Shown here: positions 1 to 5,662 of the stretch, in pieces
Position numbering within the stretch: the stretch's first letter is position 1
Layout of the letters: every line of letters starts with the position of its first letter
Source of the DNA: JBCCYM01 sp039190005
GTDB lineage: Bacteria > Pseudomonadota > Gammaproteobacteria > UBA12402
NCBI GenBank assembly: GCA_039190005.1
Contig: JBCCYM010000086.1
Coordinates: 1-5,662, forward strand
Length of the DNA: 5,662 nucleotides
Reading direction: 5' to 3'
The notes under the pieces: model-generated
Seen by the model: the letters and a program-made list of their open reading frames with translations, nothing else
What the model was told of the DNA's origin: nothing
Database searches by the model: none
Made by a program: the position numbers and the translations under genes

Positions 1-4
1 ATAA

Positions 5-43
5 ACTAGCAAAATAAATTTCTAAAAATTTATTTTTCCTAGT
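5..43 (-). terminator. Terminator-like AT-rich hairpin at the recombinase 3' end
   Basis: This is an imperfect inverted repeat. ACTAG (5-9) pairs with CTAGT (39-43), and the ten-base arm AAAATAAATT (11-20) pairs exactly with AATTTATTTT (27-36) around a six-base loop. The recombinase stop codon (39-41) lies in the outer arm. On the minus strand the T-rich arm comes last, so the structure could act as a weak intrinsic terminator for the recombinase. The inner stem is all A/T and no separate long U-tract follows it, so this could equally be an element-end palindrome. Confidence 0.4.
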
Positions 44-584
44 CTATTGCTCTATAAACAGACGATTTACTCACGCTGTACTTACCCATAATTTCACTAA
101 TCGTCATCCCTGCCTTGCGATCTTTCTTCATATTGTTTATCATTTCTTTAGTAATAGTTCTAGGATGACCAAGTTGGATACCAGATGCTTGAGCTTGGCG
201 AATGCCATCCATCTGCCGTTCTTTCCTCAAATTATTTTCAAATTCAGCAAAAGCAGAGAGCATGTGAAACATCAGCTTACCAGTAGACCTGCTTGTATCA
301 ATGGCTTGGTCAAGTACGACAAGGTGAATCCCTTGCTTTTGGCCGTCATCAACAATCCGACCAAAATGACTGGTGGAACGAGCAAGCTGGTCGAATTTTG
401 GGATAACCAGTGTGTCGCCCTCACGTAAATAATCCAAGCAAGCTTTGAGTTGAGGACGATTTTGGTCAACACCACTGATTTTCTCTTGATAAATTTTCTG
501 ACAGCCATGTGCTTTGAGTTTGTCAATTTGAACTGCTAATTTTTGCCCTGTCGATGAAACGCGAGTATAGCCGACTGTGGTCAT
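39..584 (-). CDS. Serine recombinase, resolvase/DNA invertase family
   Basis: This 181-residue protein has the size and layout of Tn3-type resolvases and Hin/Pin invertases. These enzymes cut both DNA strands at short sites through a phosphoserine link and then rotate and rejoin them. The N-terminal catalytic domain has the YTRVS motif with R8 and nucleophile S10, then E34, R43 in the NRPQL segment, and D65-Q-L-A-R69 (usually D-R-L-x-R). A long linking helix around 108-135 includes E114, E116 and E122-R123. The C-terminal part (about 143-180) is a small helix-turn-helix of the usual kind, reading TISEIMGKYSVSKSSVYRAI. The frame is full length. Position 66 is Gln where the family has a catalytic Arg (R68 of gamma-delta resolvase), so activity is doubtful. 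The start ATG is supported by the family's usual N-terminus, with only a weak GAGACG ribosome site. No partner transposase is adjacent, so whether it is a resolvase, an invertase or a cargo recombinase is unresolved. Confidence 0.9.
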   Translation of the reverse strand: MTTVGYTRVSSTGQKLAVQIDKLKAHGCQKIYQEKISGVDQNRPQLKACLDYLREGDTLVIPKFDQLARSTSHFGRIVDDGQKQGIHLVVLDQAIDTSRSTGKLMFHMLSAFAEFENNLRKERQMDGIRQAQASGIQLGHPRTITKEMINNMKKDRKAGMTISEIMGKYSVSKSSVYRAID

Positions 585-598
585 AAGTGCGTCTCAAA

Positions 599-611
599 AT
601 CTCTAAGAGAT
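599..611. promoter_or_regulatory. Short perfect palindrome upstream of the recombinase
   Basis: ATCTCT-A-AGAGAT forms a perfect six-base inverted repeat around a single base, starting 15 bases before the recombinase ATG (minus strand). Serine recombinases commonly bind dyad sites next to their own gene, for recombination and autorepression. That makes this a candidate subsite or operator. It is short, and a chance occurrence is possible. Confidence 0.2.
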
Positions 612-782
612 GGCAGTGATTCTAACAGTGTGGATGACAGAGGTGATGGTTTTAATGGTGGTGATGACTTTGATAGTGGTAGCATGAGTCATGGTGGTGA
701 TGTGAACAGCAGCATTATGGGCTACTCTTGGTATCAAAATAGTAGGGAAAGCATGACCTCCGCAAAACTCCCGCAAAGGTAG
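606..782 (+). pseudogene. Possible 3' tail of a Gly/Asp/Ser-rich gene
   Basis: A plus-strand frame reads as a low-complexity tail rich in Gly, Asp and Ser (for example RGDGFNGGDDFDSG) and ends at TAG 780-782. The frame is open only from about 558, where an in-frame TGA closes it upstream, and it has no convincing start codon. The plus strand is strongly G-biased here, with about 35 G to 9 C in 601-700. It may be the severed C-terminal end of a gene cut by the recombinase-bearing element. It may also be simple GGTGAT-type repeat DNA that happens to stay open. No family is recognised. Confidence 0.2.
757..778. repeat. Paired GCAAAA repeat, copy 1 (candidate integrase arm site)
   Basis: Two tandem near-identical 11-base units, CCTCCGCAAAA and CTCCCGCAAAG, lie one helical turn apart. 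On the minus strand each reads as TTTGCGG followed by purines. The same paired arrangement recurs at 966-987 in the same orientation, on the other side of the tRNA fragment at 826-870. Tyrosine integrases of genomic islands use short direct repeats beside the core as arm-type sites, and this pattern fits. The role is inferred. Confidence 0.45.
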
Positions 783-825
783 GATGCGACAGTCGACCAA
801 ACAGTTTGAAATTTGTTGAAAACAT

Positions 826-870
826 TGGTGGAGCGTATAGGATTCGAATCTATGACCAACTGGTTAAAAG
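826..870 (-). tRNA. tRNA-Lys(TTT) 3'-half fragment, probable attachment-site core
   Basis: The minus strand reads as the last 45 bases of a tRNA, with every element at the right spacing: anticodon loop CTTTTAA (TTT anticodon, Lys), 3' anticodon stem CCAGT, five-base variable loop TGGTC, T-arm with loop TTCGAAT, acceptor strand ACGCTCC, discriminator A, and encoded CCA. The 5' half is missing: right past the anticodon loop the partner strand of the anticodon stem is not there and the sequence is unrelated. The normally invariant G53-C61 pair is A-C here, so it is not under tRNA selection. It cannot make a tRNA. 3' fragments starting in the anticodon loop are the typical duplicated att left when an integrative element inserts into a tRNA gene. 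Confidence 0.75.
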
Positions 871-871
871 A

Positions 872-883
872 TTTGCGCGCAAA
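872..883. other. Perfect 12-base palindrome beside the tRNA fragment
   Basis: TTTGCGCGCAAA is a perfect palindrome starting two bases beyond the point where tRNA identity stops. It could be part of the recombination core or a protein-binding dyad of the former element. No function is assignable from the sequence alone. Confidence 0.3.
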
Positions 884-965
884 ACATAAGGTATTGAAAA
901 TTTAACACTTTTTGTCGCGGATTCCATTGCCAACAGCTCCTGAGAACCTCTGAGAGTACTTGCCA

Positions 966-987
966 TCCCCGCAAAATTCCCGCAAGG
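966..987. repeat. Paired GCAAAA repeat, copy 2 (candidate integrase arm site)
   Basis: The pair TCCCCGCAAAA / TTCCCGCAAGG matches the copy at 757-778 closely: both contain GCAAAA, then a Y-T-CCCGCAA unit, then GGT. A second short match, AAAACATTGG, follows this copy at 990-999 and also occurs at 819-828, running into the tRNA fragment. Spacing and orientation are as expected for repeated integrase-binding DNA, but the binding role is inferred. Confidence 0.45.
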
Positions 988-1111
988 TAAAAACATTGGG
1001 ATGGTTTGTCGTATTGACATGTGTACTAGTCTATAAACTATTGGCACTAGTTGGCGATCGGGTGAATTATCTCATAAATTAAAGATAACTGGAGAAATTA
1101 TTAACTAACAT

Positions 1112-1456
1112 GACACTTTTTTAGAAAAAGAGGCGAATAATTATCGTGGCAGTCCGTACTGTTCCAAACGATATCAGAGAATTATAAAGGATTATCAACG
1201 AATGGGCGCCATGAGTCGTAGAGGGAACTTTTGCGATAATGTTATGACTGAGAGTTTCTTTCATACCTTAAAGGTTGAATTAATCTATCAGCAAGTGTTA
1301 TAACAACAGAATGATAGCAAGATGATCTATTTTTCAGTATATTGTATCTATAATATTCAATGCTTGCATTCAAGCATAGCGTTTAAAATGCCCTTTGAGA
1401 CACTCAAGGTGTCTTTGTGTCGGAGCATTTATGTGGCGTCAACTAGGGGGAATTAA
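1112..1456 (+). pseudogene. IS3-family transposase (OrfB) remnant, 3' part
   Basis: Read in one frame, this stretch matches the C-terminal third of IS3-family DDE transposases. It runs RGSPYCSKRYQ, then MSRRGNFCDNVMTESFFHTLK with the catalytic Glu of the DDE triad, then VELIYQQ, and finally LHSSIAFKMPFE (usually LHSALGYKSPAEYE). The gene is broken in three ways. Everything before the HSDRGSQY-type motif is absent. The second catalytic Asp is replaced (NNYRGSPY). An in-frame TAA sits at 1301-1303 between the two halves of the C-terminus. The right end of the element probably lies near 1418-1460, about 60 bases before the exporter gene, but no matching left inverted repeat is in view. It is an inert fossil that marks past IS activity at the cluster boundary. 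Confidence 0.8.
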
Positions 1457-1508
1457 TCAATCTTGTGACCATTTTAGTAGACAGTAGCTTTAAATATCTA
1501 TCAAAGCC

Positions 1509-1515
1509 AGAGGTG
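1509..1515 (+). promoter_or_regulatory. Ribosome binding site of the ABC exporter
   Basis: AGAGGTG lies just before ATG 1521, leaving about five to seven bases of spacing. It is the best Shine-Dalgarno match near this gene and supports that start. Confidence 0.65.
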
Positions 1516-1520
1516 CAGAC

Positions 1521-3137
1521 ATGATCGCCCAAATTAGGGAATTACTCTCAGATACCAATAAACATCTCATTTATCTAACTGTCATTGCCGGGATAGGTGC
1601 GGGGATCGCAAGCCTGCTGTTTATTATGCTGATTAATCATACCCATCAGATTGTGGCAATCCAAGGGCATGGTATTTATATTCTGTTACTTGTTTTGTGT
1701 ATTCTTTTTTATCTGGGGATTAACTATCTCTCATTTGGTGCCAGTGCTCGCTTGACCAATGAGATTGTAAGAGCGCTTCGTCTGCGCCTCCAGCGTGATA
1801 TTTTTGCCCATGATTACTATCATTTACAGGTGGTGGGTGAAGAGGCGCTATATTCGATTAACAATGATGATATGGAAAAAGTCCAACAATTTGCCATGTT
1901 ATTGCCACGGCTAATTATCAATATCTTCATGATTAGTATTGTGATTGTCTATATGCTGATACTATCTTGGCGGGAGACGGGGATATTTTTATTGCTAATG
2001 TTCATTGGCATGTCACTTTCCTATGGATTTCAACACTATGTCAAGAGACATTATGCTAACACGCGTGAGGCTTTTGATCAGGTGACGGGTAATTTTCAGG
2101 ATTTAGTCAAAGGCTTGCGTGAATTGAAAGTGAGCCGCTTGAAGCGGCAATTGTTTTATCAAGAGGATTCGCTTCCTTTATTGAGTTATTACCATGAGTG
2201 TCAGACAAGGACTTGGAAATACAATCAGGCATTGATTACTTGGTTCTGGTTGGTGATGTATACAACAATTGCAGCGTTGGTATATTTTCTGAATTCGCAA
2301 ACTCATCCTCACCCATTTCATCTGATTATGCCCTTGTTAATGTTGTTTGCGCCGCTGAATTTCTTGATTATTTCAACCAGCACACTATTTGCTGCTTATA
2401 CGGCATTGGACAAAATAGCGTTGATTACTACTAAAGAGCCCATAGCAGATGCTCACTCAAAACCGCCACTTTCGTCATTTACTAGCATCGAGCTTGATAC
2501 AGTGGTTTATTATTATTCACAAGGGCAAACAACCGAGTTTAAGAGTCCTTGTTTTGACTTTGAAATTACGCCAGGAAAGGTCATTTTTATTACCGGACAG
2601 AATGGCTGTGGTAAATCAACATTAATTAAACTCATTACCGGACTCTATCTGCCTACTGATGGTGAAATCAGACTAGATGGAAAAGCAATCAAGATAACTG
2701 AACACTACCAATCCTTGTTCTCAGTGATTTACCAGGCACCGCATATTTTTAGACGAGCTCTAGTGCCTGATTTTGAGGAAAAGCTACCACTGTTTCATAG
2801 TTATCTAGCACAATTCGAGCTACAGGATAAGCTACAGGTAGAGGCGGGTAATCTTATCAAATCGGATCATTTGTCTTATGGTCAGAAGAAGCGATTGGGG
2901 TTGATTTTAGCCTTATTAGAAGATCGCCCGATCTATATTTTTGATGAATGGGCCGCTGACCAGGATCCGCGTTTTCGTGAAATATTTTATACGCAAATCA
3001 TTGCTGATTTAAAAAAGAGGGGAAAAGCCATTGTTGTGGTCAGTCATGATGACGTTTATTTCTCAATAGCGGATCAGCTATTGGATTTATCCAAAAATAA
3101 AAATAAAAAAGTAATTAAACCATCAGATGAAACATAA
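1521..3137 (+). CDS. Cyclic-peptide-type ABC exporter, fused membrane-ATPase (SyrD/PvdE family)
   Basis: This 538-residue half-transporter in the inner membrane is expected to work as a homodimer. About six membrane segments fill the first 290 residues (near 15-40, 51-71, 127-149, 152-170, 237-257 and 266-288). The ATPase domain follows from about 325, with Walker A GQNGCGKST (359-367), Q-loop Q405, signature LSYGQ (451-455), Walker B IYIFDE (471-476) and switch His H509 in VVSHDD. The DEWAADQDP.FR..FY stretch after Walker B is the recognisable signature of the SyrD/PvdE cyclic peptide transporter family, and the length is usual for it. Known members export syringomycin-type lipopeptides or move pyoverdine precursor to the periplasm. 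Its stop codon lies inside the start of the NRPS gene, so the likely cargo is that NRPS product. The C-terminus is Lys/Asn-rich (NKNKNKKVIK). All ATPase motifs are intact. The substrate is inferred only from context. Confidence 0.93.
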   Translation: MIAQIRELLSDTNKHLIYLTVIAGIGAGIASLLFIMLINHTHQIVAIQGHGIYILLLVLCILFYLGINYLSFGASARLTNEIVRALRLRLQRDIFAHDYYHLQVVGEEALYSINNDDMEKVQQFAMLLPRLIINIFMISIVIVYMLILSWRETGIFLLLMFIGMSLSYGFQHYVKRHYANTREAFDQVTGNFQDLVKGLRELKVSRLKRQLFYQEDSLPLLSYYHECQTRTWKYNQALITWFWLVMYTTIAALVYFLNSQTHPHPFHLIMPLLMLFAPLNFLIISTSTLFAAYTALDKIALITTKEPIADAHSKPPLSSFTSIELDTVVYYYSQGQTTEFKSPCFDFEITPGKVIFITGQNGCGKSTLIKLITGLYLPTDGEIRLDGKAIKITEHYQSLFSVIYQAPHIFRRALVPDFEEKLPLFHSYLAQFELQDKLQVEAGNLIKSDHLSYGQKKRLGLILALLEDRPIYIFDEWAADQDPRFREIFYTQIIADLKKRGKAIVVVSHDDVYFSIADQLLDLSKNKNKKVIKPSDET

Positions 3138-5662
3138 ACACGATACTCAGCAAATACCTATTTCAATTTACCAGAAACGCTTTTTTGTTGAATGGAAGCT
3201 TAATCCAACCAGCAGCAAATATAACGTGTCGTTAGTAAATAAGCTGAGAGGGAAGCTTGACCATCAAGCAATTAAAAAAGCATGTGAAGATTTTATCCGA
3301 GCGCATCAATTAGCTAGCGCCATTTATAATGACGCGGGTGATCAAAGTGAGCACAGAGTATTTAAAATAGATCAATATTACAAAGTACTCCACTGTCATC
3401 AACATTCTGATGAAATGATTGAACAGTTACTCTATGAACCATTTGATTTAAACAAAGGTCCTTTATTGCGCTTTTATCTGGTAACGCAAAAAAAGTCTAA
3501 CAGTTATTATTTTGTGATATCTGCGCATCATGTTATTGCTGACGCGGTATCAGCGATGGTCATCTCGCAGGAAATTGCCGCAAGATACAGCGCAATTGTC
3601 ACAAATCAGACATATCAACCAAAGGTAGTCTCTTTTTCTCAGGCTGTTGAAGCTGAGCAGGTCTATTTGGCAAGTCAAGATCAAGCGGCAACATCACAGT
3701 ACTGGCAACAGTTGCTGGGTGAGAAAATTTCACTGAACTTAGAATTGCCACAGCGACCAATCTCAAAAAAGCAATTAACTGCCAAACAGGGGAGTTATTA
3801 TTTTCAGTTCTCAGAGCAAGAAACTCAACATTTAAAAGACCTGGCACGAACCAATAAAACAACCTTGTTTGTCACCTTGGCTGCTTTATATGGGTTAATT
3901 TTATCGAAATATGGCAATAGTAACGCTTTTGCGATTAGCTATCCGATTAATATGCGCCCGCGTGGATTTGCACAGGTGACCGGTTGTTTTGTTAATAATT
4001 TGCCGATGGTCTATCAATTTGAGTCGGCGCAGACATTGCAAGATTTAATTGCTAAGTTAACAGCACAGCGTAAAACCAGTAAAACACACCAGTGGTATCT
4101 ATTAACTGATATTATTCATGATCAACGCAGCATACGCAATGAACCTAATGCCAGTTATTTTAATGTAGGGCTAGTTGAAACCAATTTGAATGCACAAGGC
4201 TTGCCATTAATTCATTTAGAAACAGAGGTCGTATCTTTAGTGCGCCAACAAGAGAGTGTTTATGATTTTTGCCTGCAATATGATCCAAGATCCAATCAAA
4301 CTATTATTGGGTTGCTTGAATATGACGCCGGGAAATTTGACCCGGTATTCATCAAAACATTTGTTAAAAAATTAAAGGCATTACTCAATCAAACAACCGT
4401 CAATACTATCAAGCTTAGAGAGTATTCAGTTTTATCACAACAGGAATATCAACAGATTATTTACGACTGGAATCAGACTGATAGAGATTATCCAAAAAAT
4501 AGAACGATCAGTCAGTTATTTGAAGCGCAGGTCAAACGTACACCGCATAATATCGCCTTGGTGTTTGAGGAGCGGCAAGTAACGTATCAACAACTGAATC
4601 AGCATGCCAATCAGTTAGCGCGTTATCTGCGAAAGCAGTACAAGGCACAGACGAAAACCACACTCAAGCCGGATACCTTGATAGCGCTTTGTTTGGATCG
4701 GAGCTTGGAAATGGTTATTGCCATTCTTGCCACGCTCAAAGCGGGGGGCGCGTATGTGCCAATGGATCCCACTTATCCAGATGAGCGGATGCGATTTATG
4801 TTAGTTGACACACAATCACAGTTAGTGCTGACACAGCTATGCTATACCAGACGGTTGAATCAATTAATGGGTGAAGTAAAAGATAGTGAGGTACGACTGA
4901 TTGCATTGGATGGTGAGCAGAATACTTATTACCAAGAGCAAGAGACGAATCTAAAATGTTATAGTCAAGCAACAGATTTAGCGTATGTGATTTACACATC
5001 AGGGACGACGGGGAACCCTAAAGGGGTGATGGTTGAGCAGAGAGCGGTTGTTAATTTGTATGTAAATCAAAAACGATCATTTAATTTTAGACCTAATACT
5101 GAAAAAATTGGCTTATTAGCATCTTATGTTTTTGACGCGTTAGTAGAACAGATGTATTTAACCTTACTAAGTGGTAATCAAGGACATATTATATCTAAAA
5201 GAATGCTTCTTAGATATGATGATTTAGTTGCTTATAGTAATAAACACGAGATTACACATTTGCATTCGACCCCCTCGTATTTGCAGAATTTCTCATTAGA
5301 TCAACTAAAAACAGTGAAGCGATTGATCTCAGGTGCTGAGCTGTGTCCAATGCATTTATTACAGCAAGGATCAAGTGTGACATTGTTTGTTAATGAGTAT
5401 GGTCCAACTGAAGCAACAGTAACAGCGGTGCAGGCAATATATGAAAAAAGCTCATCACGGTTAAGTAAAGGAATAGGCCGTCCCATACAAAACAGCAAAG
5501 TCTATATTCTCGGCAGATATTTAAACCCTGTGCCAATCGGCACAATTGGTGAGTTATATATAGGTGGCGCGGGCTTGGCGCGAGGTTATTTGAATGAAGG
5601 GGAGTTAACGTCGGAGCGATTTATAGCGAATCCATTTGCGACAGATGAAGACAAGTCAAAGG
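3127..5662 (+). CDS. Nonribosomal peptide synthetase, C-A module (3' end beyond window)
   Basis: One uninterrupted frame of 845 codons is still open at the window edge. The C domain (about residues 8-435) joins the growing chain or an acyl group to the next amino acid. It has a Q16-led C1-like segment (IYQKRFF), the active-site motif HHVIADA with H134, H135 and D139, and TGCFVNNLP (286-293, motif C5). The A domain (about 460 onward) selects and adenylates an amino acid. It shows VTYQQL (485-490), LKAGGAYVPMDP (537-548), the phosphate loop YTSGTTGNPKG (623-633), FDAL (669-672), NEYGPTE (756-762) and GELYIGGAGLARGYL (808-822). Motifs A7-A10 and the carrier domain are beyond the window. Aligning with GrsA gives the pocket residues D670, A671, E674, H713, I734, G736, E757, V765 and T766. 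ATG 3127 is the first possible start after an in-frame TAA at 3112-3114. No good ribosome site precedes it, which fits coupling to the exporter gene. Position 140 is Ala instead of the usual Gly of HHxxxDG, and motif C2 is degenerate (AHQLASAIY). Confidence 0.95.
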   Translation, partial: MKHKHDTQQIPISIYQKRFFVEWKLNPTSSKYNVSLVNKLRGKLDHQAIKKACEDFIRAHQLASAIYNDAGDQSEHRVFKIDQYYKVLHCHQHSDEMIEQLLYEPFDLNKGPLLRFYLVTQKKSNSYYFVISAHHVIADAVSAMVISQEIAARYSAIVTNQTYQPKVVSFSQAVEAEQVYLASQDQAATSQYWQQLLGEKISLNLELPQRPISKKQLTAKQGSYYFQFSEQETQHLKDLARTNKTTLFVTLAALYGLILSKYGNSNAFAISYPINMRPRGFAQVTGCFVNNLPMVYQFESAQTLQDLIAKLTAQRKTSKTHQWYLLTDIIHDQRSIRNEPNASYFNVGLVETNLNAQGLPLIHLETEVVSLVRQQESVYDFCLQYDPRSNQTIIGLLEYDAGKFDPVFIKTFVKKLKALLNQTTVNTIKLREYSVLSQQEYQQIIYDWNQTDRDYPKNRTISQLFEAQVKRTPHNIALVFEERQVTYQQLNQHANQLARYLRKQYKAQTKTTLKPDTLIALCLDRSLEMVIAILATLKAGGAYVPMDPTYPDERMRFMLVDTQSQLVLTQLCYTRRLNQLMGEVKDSEVRLIALDGEQNTYYQEQETNLKCYSQATDLAYVIYTSGTTGNPKGVMVEQRAVVNLYVNQKRSFNFRPNTEKIGLLASYVFDALVEQMYLTLLSGNQGHIISKRMLLRYDDLVAYSNKHEITHLHSTPSYLQNFSLDQLKTVKRLISGAELCPMHLLQQGSSVTLFVNEYGPTEATVTAVQAIYEKSSSRLSKGIGRPIQNSKVYILGRYLNPVPIGTIGELYIGGAGLARGYLNEGELTSERFIANPFATDEDKSK

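Noticed and set aside
826..870. A complete functional tRNA gene
   Set aside because: The 5' half (acceptor, D-arm, 5' anticodon stem) is absent beyond 870 and the conserved T-stem pair is broken.
757..987. CRISPR-like array from the repeated GCAAAA units
   Set aside because: Only two clusters of 11-base units separated by a tRNA fragment; there is no regular spacing or spacer set.
1026..1039. Resemblance of CTAGTCTATAAAC to the 3' end of the recombinase gene (39-59)
   Set aside because: Only a 9-base exact match plus a gapped extension in AT-rich DNA. It is too short to claim a second recombinase end.
603..1047. Two minus-strand 65-residue open frames (603-800 and 850-1047)
   Set aside because: They cross the tRNA fragment or the repeat DNA, have no domain-like sequence, and share only the arm repeat. 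They are chance frames.
1463..1496. Possible sigma-70 promoter before the exporter (TTGTGA and TTAAAT)
   Set aside because: The spacing is over 20 bases and both boxes are poor matches, so no promoter is called.
3599..3862. Minus-strand 87-residue frame inside the NRPS, with similar ones at 4796-4999 and 5301-5498
   Set aside because: They lie opposite well-conserved C- and A-domain coding sequence and are shadow frames.

Overview
This window is the left edge of a nonribosomal peptide synthetase (NRPS) gene cluster that lies directly against a scarred mobile-DNA region. The DNA is moderately AT-rich. The transporter is a fused-ABC type (SyrD/PvdE) seen mainly in proteobacterial siderophore and lipopeptide clusters, and the insertion-sequence remnant is IS3-like. 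Together these suggest a low-GC gammaproteobacterium, perhaps Legionella- or Piscirickettsia-like. The genus is an inference from style and cannot be read from the sequence.

Layout. (1) Positions 1-584: a minus-strand serine recombinase (resolvase/invertase type) with a terminator-like hairpin over its 3' end. (2) Positions 585-1520 hold no intact gene but several remnants: a short palindrome beside the recombinase start; a plus-strand Gly/Asp/Ser-rich open frame with no start; a 45-base 3' fragment of a tRNA-Lys(TTT) gene on the minus strand; two copies of a paired GCAAAA-type repeat, one on each side of that fragment; and a decayed 3' part of an IS3-family transposase gene. I see nothing recognisable in about 1000-1110. 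The tRNA fragment with repeats on both sides looks like an integrase attachment site, with a core and arm-type sites, although no tyrosine integrase is in the window. (3) Positions 1521-3137: an intact 538-residue cyclic-peptide-type ABC exporter with membrane and ATPase domains fused. (4) Positions 3127-5662: the first 845 codons of an NRPS that runs off the window, with an N-terminal condensation (C) domain followed by an adenylation (A) domain cut just after motif A6.

How it works together. The transporter and NRPS genes overlap by 11 bases on the same strand, so they are very probably co-transcribed and translationally coupled. The NRPS would build a peptide and the transporter would move it, or a precursor, across the inner membrane. 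The first NRPS module starts with a C domain, which fits either a fatty-acyl-capped peptide or a downstream subunit of a larger assembly line. Its product cannot be named. The mobile-element debris immediately upstream suggests the cluster sits at the edge of a horizontally acquired island.
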